Source: Ashinkailepas kermadecensis (Eukaryota; Arthropoda; Thecostraca; Neolepadidae). Taken from it: a stretch of DNA of 64,000 nt. Within the stretch, counting starts at the first letter, position 1. Every line of letters begins with the position of its first letter. A program made the translations under genes and the position numbers. The notes beneath the pieces are model-generated. The model searched no databases and was not told the DNA's origin. It saw nothing but the letters and a program-made list of their open reading frames with translations. This document shows, one piece after another, positions 33,651 through 44,860 of the stretch. Location: NCBI GenBank assembly GCA_034440615.1, contig JAOTOM010005183.1, positions 578,501 to 642,500 on the forward strand. The letters run 5' to 3'.

Positions 33651-34855
33651 TGGGGAAAAGGAAATAATCACGTCCGGAGCGATGAGTGGCGTAGCGGGCA
33701 TATGTGGTATGTGTGGTCATGTGTGTTCGATGTTTTGGTGGATGAATTGAACTCAGCGAAAAATTGTGCGCACTGATATCCATAGAGGTGGACTTTTTCC
33801 AAAATGGTTAGGAACTCGAAATACTTCTAAGCAGGTTTTGATGCTGTCGGGTCGCTCCGAGCGTAATGGTTGAGGATGGCAATTTTGGGGTATTCGGGTT
33901 GCTGTCCAATGATGCGTACAATTTAGCTTTACACCATGCATGACTGAATCTTGTTGTGATAAAATTCATGTATATTTATATCATCCGTTAACCCGCGCTG
34001 CATTTCCGGTCAAACGCTCACACCCATGGCGGGGGTGCCTTTTTATGTGCCTCTCTCATCTCGAAACCAAGGATTGCACGAAAACGAACTTAGTGTCATC
34101 GGAAAGCGCTCGACGAGTCGGGCCTGAAACAAACCCAACATTTCCTCCCATCAAAATGTGACGTCACTAGGGGGCAGGGCCTCCTCTAAGGAATTTTCAC
34201 TAGGTGGGATTTCTTGCCCATAACTAATCAGCCAAATATGGCGCAATGCACAATAGCAGACGCGGACGTAAGACGGTGACGAATAAGCATCGTGTTCGGA
34301 ACGAACAAAAAAAATTGTCATGCAAGAGTGTTATTTCTTCTGTCTCATGTGTTCTCCATGAACCTACGTGGCGAGTATCCAAAGACCACGTAAAATGTCA
34401 AGCAAAACACAACCGAATTTTTAAATTATCTACTCGTATTTCGAATAATGTAAATCCCATAGCTGCTCAAACAATTCCGAGAGTTCACGGTAAATCCGTT
34501 CGGGCTGCGTCCTCCTTCGCAACTAACGCGATTTTTTGTCCCTTGTTTATGTTCGCACCCTTGCCGACGAAGCCATCAACATTATCTGCTGCATAGCATG
34601 TTTATTCAAATATTTGGCAACATTTCTTCATCGTGTGAACACACTACAGCACGGCACACGGTCACCAGTCAGCCAGGCAGCCGCCACAATGCATCGCTGG
34701 CGCAAAATATGTAGGCGTAGGCGATAGCCTTAATCTTCCTCTCGCTCGCATGTGTCACACCTGCACTCGTCAACGGGAAGTCCTCACTGACCGTACATCG
34801 GTTCGAAAACAATGGTTATACACATCGCGTAAGGTGGGAAGAACAAATAGTGCGG
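33651..34855. other. Unassigned DNA, with a shared transposon end near 34160-34220
   Basis: CACTAGGGGGCAGGGCCTCC (34163) followed by ACTAGGTGGGATTTCTT matches, with the first part inverted, the block at 39008-39110. The rest, including a 116-codon plus frame (34246-34596), is unassigned. Confidence 0.35.
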
Positions 34856-34863
34856 GAAATAGC

Positions 34864-37414
34864 CAGTGGCGTAGCCAAGTGGGGTGGGAGGGCGGGGAGG
34901 GGCCCATGAGGGCCCCTCAAAACGTCGGTGCAGGGGATCAAGGGCATCGGTGTAAGGGCCCCTTGGGGCGACGTGAAGGACCCCAGTACCGACGTGAAAG
35001 GCTACTGGACCGACGAAAGTGGCCTCGAGCTGCCGAAAAGGGCTCCGGGCCGATGAAGAGGGCCCCAGTCAACGGAGAGTACCCTCGGGAAGATGTTGAG
35101 GGCCCTGGGCTGGGCCAACGTAAAGGGCTTCCAGGTCGACGGGCGGGACTCCGGATCGTTGGAAGGGTTCAGGGCTGACGGAGAGGGCACCGAGCCAATC
35201 TAAAAGGACCCCTAAGCTAACGGCGGGGCCGAAGCCGAATAAAGAGCCCCTGACTTGATGGAGAGGACCCAAACTTTTGAAAATGAGGCTCCGGCCTGTC
35301 GCAAAAGGCTCTGGGTCGCCAAAGAGGCCCCTGATACGATGGAGGGGGCCTAGTTGCCGGAGAGGACCTCGGGCCGTCAGAAAGGGCCCTTAGGTCGACG
35401 AATGGGGCTCAAGTCGTGCAAGAACCCTGGCCTGATGGAGAGGCCAAAGCCGACGGAGGGGTCGGTCCGAATACGCATAGGGTCCCTTGTGTGATCGAGA
35501 AGACCCAAGCTGTTGAAAGAGGGGCTTCTGGCCGTACGGAGAGTTTCTTGAGCCGTGAAAGATGGTCCCTGAGGCCGACGGAGGGTACCGGGCCGGACGT
35601 GCAGTGCCATTGGATCGGCTTTGGCTTACGCTAATGGAGAGGGGCTCAGAGCTGACAGCGAGCCTCATGTTGATGAAAAGGTCCCCTGGCTAGGGAAACT
35701 GGGCAAAAGCGGATGATTCCCGGCGCTACGTAAAGGGCTTCTAAGCCGATGTAGAGGCCCCCGATTGTTAAAATGCAGTGGCGCATCCAAAGGTTTGAGG
35801 GGAAATCGCACCCTGGTGAGTACGATAAGGCCGTCCAGGCGACCACCGTCAGGAGCCCGCAAGGAACACTCAAGGCATAGTGGCGGATATGTAGGTAACT
35901 AAGGAAAACAATAAAGTGTATCTAACAGTTCGTGTGGAAAGGGCCTTTGAAGCCTGAAGACGTAAACCTTGAGGGCTGACAAGAGCCGTGAAGACAAGAA
36001 TGGGCCCGTCCGAGAACTGGAATTCCCATGTCAGCTGGAAAGGGGCAGTCTCGGCTGGAATGTGACCCTGACAGCTAAGGAATAAACAGGGCACCGAGGG
36101 CCCTAAAGCATAAACAGGGCGCCTGATCGCCAGAGATAGCTGGGATGCTTTTGGGGTTTGAAAGTGTCCCTGAGGATACTCAGAACCTCTAAGAGATGAC
36201 GATTACTGGCGAAGGCACATCACAGAGCTGAAATTCCCACGAGATGAGAGCTAGACAGGGATATTGAGGACTTTGATGGCCCCTAAAAACAGGAGAGGGC
36301 CCTGAAGGGTTTAGAGGGTCTCTGAGCTCTGAGCGTCAGAGAAGACTGAGCTGAGATTTTCCTGAGGTTGAGAGGGGCCCCTAATGGATGAACGAGTTTC
36401 CCTGAGAGCTAAGAAGATTCCCCATGGGCTGGCGATTACTGTGAGGAATGCCGAGGGCCAGTCTCAGAACATAGCATGTGCTGGAAGGCAAATAAAACTG
36501 TCAAAAAAGCGGGAAGGTCCTCTGGCGGCTTGAGAGGGCCCCTGATGACTTAGATATCCCCTGAGAGCTAAGGAGAGTAGATGACGCTGACGATCGTTGC
36601 GAGGAATATTGTGAGCCCAGCTACTGAGGACCTCAGCTAGAAAGACGTTGAAGCTAGAAAGACTGTCAAGGACTGAGAAATGTCCCCAACCGCTGGAGAG
36701 GGCCCCTTACGATTACAAATGCTCACTGAGCGCTAGAGAGGATTGGACTGGACTTGGATGCCCAAGACTCTTGGAAGGAGTCCCGATGAAAAGAACAGGA
36801 TCCCTGAGATCTAAAAAGAGTAGCTTTGTTTGTGAGGAATCCCGAGGGCTAGTTTCAGGGCGAGAATGTCCCTGATAGCCAGAAGGGCTGTCACAGGCTG
36901 TTAGAAATTGTGAGGTCTGTCTCGGAGCTGCAGGATGCCCCTGGAAGCCAGACAAACTTGTCGAGAAATGGGGATGGACCTACTGACGGATGAATAGGGC
37001 CCCTGAGAGCCCGATAGGACTGGACTGTGATGTCCCTGAGCTTTATGGTGAACACCTGAGGGATCGAAAGCCTCTTGAGAGCTACGGGAGACCCTGAGAA
37101 ATGGCGCTGGGCGCGAGGAATGCCAAGTGCCAGCCTCAGAGATAAGATGTCCTTAAGAGCCATTCATGCTGCCAAGGACTGGGAAGATCAGAGGGCCATG
37201 AGGGTGAAGAGGATCAGAGTGCCAGAGGTCTGCCTGTAGGCTGGAAACCCTTAGAACAAAACAGGCTTATTATATATATTGTATGCTTATTTAGGGGCCT
37301 TTGAAAACAGTGTCCGGAATCCGAGGAGTTTCGGGAAAGTGGCGGGAGCTATAAGTAGGTAGGGGGCCCTTTTTCAGGCGTCCCCTCCCTGGATCAAATT
37401 CTGGTTACCCACTG
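34864..37414. mobile_element. 2.55-kb hAT-type satellite-bearing element, copy 1
   Basis: Starts CAGTGGCGTAGCCAAG after GAAATAGC. The proposed right end, GGTTACCCACTG, precedes CAAACAGC, a decayed 8-bp duplication (6 of 8). Almost the whole interior is a degenerate 20-25-bp unit, GGGCCCCTGGGCCGACGGAG-like on the left and GGGCCCCTGAGAGCTAAGGA-like on the right. An internal CAGTGGCGCATCCAAAGG at 35774 divides the two halves. Collinear blocks are shared with 43876-47713 (CCCTCGGGAAGATGTT, CACTGGATCGGCTTTGGCT-like, GCCGTGAAGACAAG, AATCCGAGGAGTTTCGG). No transposase frame. Confidence 0.75.
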
Positions 37415-38391
37415 CAAACAGCGCGGGCTCTATACGGCACCCACCGGCACCCACCGGCACCCTTTTCATTAGGCTGACCGGCTGCCGCTGACTGGGGTCC
37501 GTGCCGGGTGCAGCCGGGCTGATGACGAAGCTGAAATGTACGCCGGCGCGGCGCCAGACTAGACAGACGTAGGACTGGGCGGCGGGCGCCGGCGGCCGGC
37601 GCTGGGCTTTGCACCGGTGCTGGGCTGTGGACACTGGTCAGGCCCCGGAAGGGCGGCGGGCGCCGGCGGCCGGCGCTGGGCTTTGTGCCGGTGCTGGGCT
37701 GTGGACACTGGACAGGCCCCGGACTGCAGGCGGGGGCAGCTGGTGATGGCTGGAGCAGCGCCATCGACACAGGAGCAGATTACAGGCGCTTGGGGCGCGG
37801 CGACATCGCCGGCGACGCCATGAACACATGCGACAGGCATTGGGAGACGACGGCGGCCGCACGGTACGGGCAGCCGCCCGGCGATGGCATGCCACCCGCG
37901 CCACCGTACCCGGTGCTCATACTTAGCAGGTGCGCCACGGCCTCACACTAGCGGATCTGCTCGGCGCTCCAGCCGCGCACCGGCGGCGCGTCCAGGATGC
38001 GCGGCAGCGTCGGCGTGTGATGGCTCCCCGATGCTCGCGCGCCCCAGTGAGAACGCGTTACCTACAGCGTTCCTTCTGAACAGTAGAACTTCTGGACGAA
38101 TCCTTTCTTCTTGTACGTTTGCGGGTCCGGGAGCCGAGCGCGCTTCGTCTTCCTGGCTGGATACTTGTCCGGCGCTGGGCAGGGATCGAACGACGCAGTT
38201 CCCGCACTGTTGATGTTGATAGTCTGTCGTTCACCGTGTCGTACTCATGCGGTGCGCTGACTTGATGCTGTTGCAGTGTGACACTGCTGGCTCGGTAGCC
38301 ATGCTGTGCGGTATGACGCATATGGAGGCTGACAGTAGCCACTTCAGCACGCCTGTAGCCCTGTCCTGCACCGCCACCAGCTCTGCACTTA
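37415..38391. other. GC-rich region with coding-like traces
   Basis: Contains a 74-bp duplication (separate entry). On the minus strand about 38023-37880 reads HTPTLPRILDAPPVRGWSAE then, after an in-frame stop at 37948-37950, CEAVAHLLSMSTG, which looks like a decayed coding exon. No family recognised. Downstream frames are GC-bias artefacts. Confidence 0.35.
37577..37724. repeat. 74-bp tandem duplication
   Basis: GGGCGGCGGGCGCCGGCGGC starts at 37577 and 37651. The units run through CTGGGCTGTGGACACTGG to CAGGCCCCGGA with three or four differences. Confidence 0.92.
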
Positions 38392-38571
38392 CCTTTTCAT
38401 ATTCCCGCTTAGGGAGCTTGATGGTAGGCCACTGGTCGCAGACTACTGGTGAACTGAGCCACGCTGTCCTCGTCAAACAGGCTGTTCGGGGGGCATGACC
38501 AAGATGCCCCATGATCTACCAGTGCAACTTGTTCCCAACCATTGCTTGAAGCCACTTTCAGTTTTGTGCGC
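38392..38571 (-). pseudogene. Exon-like segment with good splice signals but broken frame
   Basis: On the minus strand TATTTTCTCCCCCAG is a strong acceptor before 38571, and AAAAG|GTAAGTGC is a consensus donor after 38392, defining 180 nt. No frame is open throughout. The best runs 53 codons (VASSNGWEQVALVDHGASW, PPNSLFDEDSVAQFTSSLRP) and stops 20 nt before the donor. It may be a pseudogene exon, a non-coding exon or a last exon. The family is not recognised. Confidence 0.3.
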
Positions 38572-40411
38572 CTGGGGGAGAAAATACTTGACCAACATTT
38601 CACCATGTTGCGTACCTTGCCTTTTTACCAAGGCACCTATCTAGATTCATCCGTCTCTTCATTTTAGCAACATCGAAGAAAAGACTGCAAATTAATATAG
38701 CTCTCGTCACTCGTGTCATGCGGACTTGCTCGCGTCACCCCGCCCTCTGTGTTGTGCGTACACGTCTAAAAAGTCATGTTTTTGCGATACCACAGTTAAT
38801 AGATCCAATTGCTGTATTTAAGGCATGAATATTTCACAGAAACATGTCACATTTGAGCCTTCCTTGTCACTTTGACGTCAGGATACGTGCTACCAACTTA
38901 CTACCATTTTTTTCTTGCAAAAACATGCACTGTTCCGAGGAAAATAACAACTTCCGCTGCCAGAACTATAATGCAGTTTGTTTTAGTTCCTCTCTCCATT
39001 GAAATTTGACTAGGTGGGATTTTTTCGCTCATTAGGTGGGATTTCCCGACACTAGGTGGGACGCATCCCGTCTAGTTTACATGTTAGAGGAGGCCCTGCT
39101 AGGGGGTGTATGGAATGCCAAAAACATGACGTTTTTGGCTCTGAGTTCATTTTGGGGAGATTTTAAACACAAAAATTATTTCGAATCAGAAAAGGAAGGC
39201 GAAATCGACCATGGCCCCAAATTGTTTGTCTACACGCACAAAAGTGAACATTTTAATTTTGGGATTTTTGCAAATTTTTTAGTTCAATTTTCTTCAATTT
39301 TTATTTTCTAATGGGTAGAGCGAACCAGGAAAGGTTTGAAGCCAACTTGCCCAAATAAAAAGTTGTTACTTTAGCCATAATCTTCGATTTTAGTCCTATT
39401 AGGCTAATATGCAAAACAAGTAAGTCATCGAGAAAATAATTTGCTGCATTTGATTGCACCCCTTAAGATAAACACACGCTGAAAGTTTCAGTAAAATATC
39501 CTTACCCGTTAAAGCGTGAGGCTGGTCCAACGTTTTTGGAAGTGACCTCACGTGACCTTGACTAACCCGATGACCGTAGATGGCTCACCTCACAATTCTC
39601 ACACATGTCAACTTGTTGTGGGAAAAGGTACGCCAAATTTTGACGCGTTGTCACATGCCGTTTGTTTTCACTATCCGCGGAAAACCTTGGTGGTAGTGTA
39701 AAATGACCCCTTCGAGACGGGTCGGGTTAAAAGACCGTTAAGGGTCCGTTATCCCACAGCCGAGATTGGGAATGTAGCTTTTCTTGTCATCCAGTCCAGT
39801 CAACTGTGCCTGTAGTTGGCGAACATGTTATTTCGAATTCTGAATGTTCGTGACAGTCATTGACTTATTAATCGTTGTAAGAGTTTTGTATACCTCCGGT
39901 ACCAAAGGTTGTATTTATATTGATGTTTTTCTCCCTGACACCAACTGGTGTGAATTGATTATTTGAACGACCTGTTCCACGCGCCGTTCTACGACATGCG
40001 ATCCTGTTTAGGAGCTGAGATGTGTGAATCGCGTGACTCCACGGCACCACGAGAACCGGGAATAGGTAAGTCAGTGTCGTGCCGTATGTCGTTCACTGCC
40101 ACATGTACGGACACGGCCCGGCGCGGGGTCGTCACCAGCGTGCACACCGTCTGGTGTGCACGCTGCCACGTGCACGGACAGCGGACACGGCCCCGCGCTT
40201 GGTCCCCAGCCGGCCCCATCTGGTCGTCTCGTCACACTAGCAGTTTTACAGCAACAATTTGCTCCCCATCTAGTCGTTTTGGATAATTTGAAGTCATTCT
40301 TGACTTGAACTAAAACATTCCAGATATGAACTAAAAACGTACATCATACAGCATTTGATATTAACGAGAATTGGTTTAAAACATTCAATCAGGTATGGGT
40401 TTGGGAATATA
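38572..40411. other. AT-rich DNA; transposon end at 39008-39110
   Basis: Three CTAGGTGGGA or TTAGGTGGGA phrases (39010-39062), then TTAGAGGAGGCCCTGCTAGG (39085), form an inverted match to the end near 34163. Sequence at 39350-39660 has GTGACCTCACGTGACCTTGA and looks like old transposon DNA. No gene. Confidence 0.35.
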
Positions 40412-41031
40412 AATCCTGATTCTCACAACAGTTTTAATAACAAAGTAAGGTTTGCTAGCGACGCTTCCGAAATAAGTAAAATTCAACCTACGAATATCTA
40501 AAGAGTTTTCACATGAAGAATAATTGTTGTTTGATAGTGGGCAAAACATGTTAGACGCAGTTTTTTTTTGTATAATTTTAGTTAAGCCGTTTTATATTCC
40601 AAAACCCATGCTTCAGTATGCGGCAATCGAACAACTGAGCCGGCCCACGAGCGTTGTACTCGTGAGAGTTGTGGTGTGAATATATATTGTTTGTGCGGTG
40701 TGAACATGCCGGGAAGTATCAGCTATATACCTGGTTGACCTGGTTATAAACTTGGTTGACATCGATGAAGTATACTTTTGCTGCCATTTCATCTACTGTT
40801 GCCCCGGGAATTTGCTTATAACCGCATCCTTCGCTAGTTTAACCATAGCGCCAATTTCTCATCTGGCAATCATACGTCGACTGCCAGCTACAGTAGGTCT
40901 GAGTGCAGTCTCCACGAAAATCAGGAAACGTATTGTTATTTGCTGATATTCATAGGTTTAATTCTACTTATTTCGGAAGCGTCGCGAGCAAACCGTACTT
41001 TGTTGTTGAAACTGTTGTGAGAATTAGGATT
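40412..41031. mobile_element. 619-bp MITE-like element with about 88-bp inverted termini
   Basis: The left arm (40412-40500: TTCTCACAACAGTTTTAATA, GACGCTTCCGAAATAAGTA) and the right arm (40943-41031, reverse complement TTCTCACAACAGTTTCAACA, GACGCTTCCGAAATAAGTA) match with roughly 10 percent differences. No transposase is encoded. A clear TSD was not found. A micro-retroposon has inserted at its right edge. Confidence 0.8.
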
Positions 41032-41041
41032 AGTGATCGCT

Positions 41042-41093
41042 CGTGGTCGCGCCATATTTGTCGACGCGCCCTAAACCCAAATAACTAACTAAC
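41042..41093 (+). mobile_element. 52-bp micro-retroposon
   Basis: A 52-bp insert ending GCGCCCTAAACCCAAATAAC + TAACTAAC, flanked by a perfect 14-bp duplication GATTAGTGATCGCT (41028-41041 and 41094-41107). Its 3' half is shared with 43261-43318 and 62891-62947. It is best explained as an extremely 5'-truncated SINE or LINE tail with an AACT-type end. Confidence 0.88.
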
Positions 41094-41107
41094 GATTAGT
41101 GATCGCT

Positions 41108-41770
41108 TAAAATTCATGATCATTATGCCATGTGTGCTCGCTCTATCTTGTACCTAAGCCCACGTGACTTGGGAGCAAAAAGCCACCGTAAAACCGCCTG
41201 TTGACACGCTCCGTGACGGCGGCCGCCACCGCCGAGAACCGCGGCAACCGACGGAACCGAAACCGGTGCTGTCGGCAAGTCGGCTGGCTCGCTTCCGATG
41301 TGTAATACGCTGAGCTCAACTTCGGCGTTAGATCGGTCGGCTCGTCTGCTGTACGATGAAATTAACGATGGCTATGCTCGGGGTGGGGGCTGATGGTGAT
41401 CTATGACTATCCATGATGATGACGTGGATCTTCGTATACCTGGTGAATTTTATCTGCTGGCCATGTTACAACCACGGACGTTATAAATGTCGAGGCGCCG
41501 CTGCGCCTCCCTGACTGGTAGGATGTAATATTAAAGCCATGTTGTTGGTGCTGAAAATATACAGTTTATTCATAAACGCCTAAAAGCCACTCTTCCCCCG
41601 TGTATTCGCAGTTGGTTCATTTGTTTTGTGTATTACTCGTGCTTGGATGTGATATAGCGGTGCTGCGGCAGAGCATATGGTGCTGTCATGCGCACATGTG
41701 GGCAGGTCATGACTGGGGGTGCTGCTGGACGGTCTATGATGCTGTTCTGTACAATGCTGTTCAGCTGGGT
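41108..41770. other. Unassigned DNA
   Basis: A GC-rich patch at 41200-41300 has no recognised coding potential. Confidence 0.35.
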
Positions 41771-42000
41771 GTGACATGGAGGTCAATAGGTGCTACAGGT
41801 GCCAATTCCGCTAGATGTGACATGGAGGTCAATAGGTGCTGTTGGTGCCAATTCCGCTAGATGTGACATGGAGGTCAATAGGTACTATTGGTGCCAATTT
41901 CGCTAGAGGTGACATGGAGGTCAGTGGGGCGTAGGTGCCAATTCCGTTAGATGTGACATGGAGGTAAATGGGGCGTAGGTGCCTATTCCGCTAGGTGTGC
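41771..42000. repeat. 46-bp minisatellite, GTGACATGGAGGTCAATAGG type
   Basis: Five copies with starts at 41771, 41817, 41863, 41909 and 41953 (periods 46, 46, 46, 44). Later copies replace ATAGGTGCT with GTGGGGCGT, then decay to about 42.2 kb. Confidence 0.95.
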
Positions 42001-43002
42001 TGAGGTTGAGGGGACACCCGTCTCGCTTGGGTCGAGGAGAAGGGCTACCTGTCCCGCTGAATGTAATGAGGAAATGAGACCGAGTGCCTATTCCATTGGA
42101 CATGCTGTGAATGTGATGGAGATGTGTTGCCTGTCCCACCGGACGCTGGATGTGATGAGCTAAAGAGAAGGGCCACCTGTCCTGGCCGAGGCCTGCCGTA
42201 CCGAATGGGACGTTGAGCTGAAGGGCAGGGAGTGTCTGCCCTTCCGGATGTAGACTTATTCTAACATTGTTTTTTGTTTGTTTGCTATGATGTGATATCT
42301 AAAATAATGGTGGGATATCGGAGTTCGCTATGAATACGATGTCATTTGAGATGTATTTTAGTTATCTTAAGCTATCTTGGAATGAAGCTAGAAATTCAAG
42401 TTGGGATCAGAGAACACTTTTGTCATGTTTCGGGAGTAGCGAAACGTGTACTATCGATAGCAAACATTTCGTAATATACCATATCATATGTAATCGCATT
42501 TCATGAAATTGCAGCACGAAATGTGCGTATGTCACTGTCCGTGACAGTGAGCGTTTGATGCATGATGCGTATCAACACAATATTGCTAACGAGGCGTGAA
42601 ACTGCCTGAATATGTATCTAGGAGCACAATGTAAACACCAGCTCTGGGGAACATGCCGATTTAACATTCAACGGGTGGTATGTCCCACCCACTTTCACGA
42701 ACAAAATGTATCATTCATTGGCTGTTGCGATGCTGAGATGTCCCGTTGGATATATGCGATGTTCCCGTCCCGTTGAATATATTGTGCAAGTGAAGGGCCC
42801 GAGTGCGTGTGCTGACCTGGAATCCAGGCCAGCTGGGGTGGGGGGGGAGGGGTCGCCGACGCGGGGGTGCCGCGTGTACGGCGGGCCCCGATCGATGCCG
42901 CCGGGTGTGCAGTGCCGCGGGGCAACGTAGGCGGTCGGCGGCGCGCCGACCAAACACACTGGCTCTGGCAGGCGGCAGGTGAGCACGCGGCCTCGCCGCC
43001 CG
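42001..43002. other. Unassigned DNA, decayed repeat then GC-rich
   Basis: 42001-42260 holds diverged phrases like the preceding array (GGGCTACCTGTCCCGCTGA). The rest is unassigned. Confidence 0.35.
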
Positions 43003-43178
43003 TCCCGACCCGACCCGACCCGACCCGACCCGACCCGACCCGACCCGGCCCGGCCCGGCCCGGCCCGGCCCGACCCGACCCGACCCGACCCGGCCCGACC
43101 CGACCCGACCCGACCCGACCCGACCCGACCCGACCCGACCCGACCCGACCCGACCCGACCCGACCTGACCCGACCTGG
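43003..43178. repeat. CGACC pentanucleotide microsatellite
   Basis: About 35 copies of CGACC, with a block of CGGCC variants at about 43045-43070. Frames read RPDPT repeats and are artefacts. Confidence 0.98.
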
Positions 43179-43260
43179 CTCAGCCACCTCCGCTCGTCTA
43201 CAGCTGGGGGAGCTGGGTTCCCAGCTGGGGCCGCCAGACGCCTTCAGTCCGGAGTGGCGA

Positions 43261-43318
43261 CTTGGGCGCGAATGATCAATTCTGGTCGAAGCGCCCTAAA
43301 GCCCAAATAACTAACTAA
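43261..43318 (+). mobile_element. 58-bp micro-retroposon
   Basis: Ends GGTCGAAGCGCCCTAAAGCC + CAAATAACTAACTAA. Flanked by CCGGAGTGGC at 43249-43258 and 43319-43328. Same tail family as 41042-41093 and 62891-62947. Confidence 0.85.
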
Positions 43319-43330
43319 CCGGAGTGGCAA

Positions 43331-43867
43331 CCACTCGGCAACTGGTCGAGGCCGGTTAGCCCCATCCACTCCCAGCCGGGGATAACTCCTCCGCCCCGGC
43401 TCAAAACGTCACCTCATTGACGGCCGCCCGCCCGCCCCGCAGTAGCAGGACACTTGGATGTGTATTGTCATTTTATCCTGGCCTACCCCTACTGCATTTG
43501 AATTAAGTAGCCTGGTGGCGCATTCAATGCTTAGCGCGGTAGACCCTCGCCTCGGGAGAAGTTCGTGCGATGCTCTCTGTTACAGGTGTGGTGTGCGCCG
43601 CACGCCCACCAGGCCGGCTCTGTTGTGGGTATTGGTCGGTGGCAGGCGCCGTGGCCGTGGCCCAGCCGCAGTGCCGCCCGGTCGCATGCTCTATTTGCGG
43701 CGGCGGATTGCGTGACATTGACTGGCTGTGCCGGTTGTCGGGCCGCGGTGTGGGGGTGGCGGGCCGACACCGTCGGTGTGCCGCTGTACCGCCGCCGTGC
43801 TGGAATTGCGTGACGTGAGCTATCCGGCTCGTATCTCAATTGTTCATTTCGAGCGTGATTCATTGTG
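43331..43867. other. GC-rich unassigned DNA
   Basis: Overlapping frames at 43565-43818 include CRPVACSICGGGLRDIDWLC, faintly zinc-finger-like. The frames overlap in three phases, so no gene is called. Confidence 0.3.
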
Positions 43868-44536
43868 ATTCGGTGCAGTGGCGTAGCCAGGGGGACGAAG
43901 GGGGCGGCCGTCCCCTGGACGGTCGGAGGGGGACCTCTGGGCGACCGCCTTGAGGGTCCTGCGAGGGCCCACTGGGCCGACGTGAGGGCCCCTGAACCGA
44001 CGAAATGAGCCCCGGGCTGACGGAATGGGTCCCGGGCTGATGAAGAGGCCCCGAATCAACGGAAAGTGCCCTCGGGAAGATGTTCCTTTAGGTCCCTTTA
44101 GTCCCTTTACTGGGGTAACGTAAAGGACTTCTAGATCGACGGAGAGGGTGCCGGGGCTGACGGAGAACGTTCCAAGCCAATATGAGGGGCCCCTTGGCTG
44201 ACAACAGGGCCCAAGCCGCGGAAAGGGCCCTCGACTTGATGGACAGGGTCCAAGCAACTTAAAAGGGGCTTTGGCTTGCCGGAACAGGCCCTGGATCGTC
44301 AAGGAGGGTCCCTGAGATGATGGAGGGGGCCCTAGTTGCCAGAGAACCACGGGGCGTCGGAGAGGCCCAGAGCCGGTATGAAGGATCCCAAGTTCGACGG
44401 GCCGAAATCGCACAGGGGGCCCCTTGCGTGATAGAAGGGATCGAAGCTTTTGAAAGAAGACTCCGGCCGGACAGAAAGTGTCCTGAAGCTTGAAAGAGGG
44501 TCACTGAGCCGACGGAGGGGGGGGAGGAGGGAGTCA

Positions 44537-44860
44537 ACGCTTTATAACTTTATATAGGGTGTACCTAGCAGTGGATTCAGCACCTTCCTTCGGGATGTGA
44601 TACTGATTAGATTGTCTATGGTAGCACAATGGGTATGCTGGGAGGAGTTTGTAATAGTTGAGTGTATTATGCAATAGCAAGTGAGTCTCTTATTAAGTCT
44701 GAACGCTTTATGAATTTGTGTGGGGTGTGCCTAGCAGTGGATTCGGCACCTTCCTTCGGGATGTGATGCTGATGAGATTGTCTATGGTGGCACGATGGGT
44801 GTGATGGGAGGAGCTTGTGATTGTTGAGGGTGTTATGCGGTAGCAAGTGAGTGGAGCTAG
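44537..44860. repeat. 163-bp tandem duplication inside hAT copy 2
   Basis: Units starting at about 44537 and 44700 share CCTAGCAGTGGATTC, GCACCTTCCTTCGGGATGTG and GAGATTGTCTATGGT-like blocks with about 10 percent divergence. The segment is missing from copy 1 at 34864-37414. Confidence 0.88.

Noticed and set aside
43003..43178. Arg-Pro-Asp repeat protein
   Set aside because: Pentanucleotide microsatellite; open on both strands.
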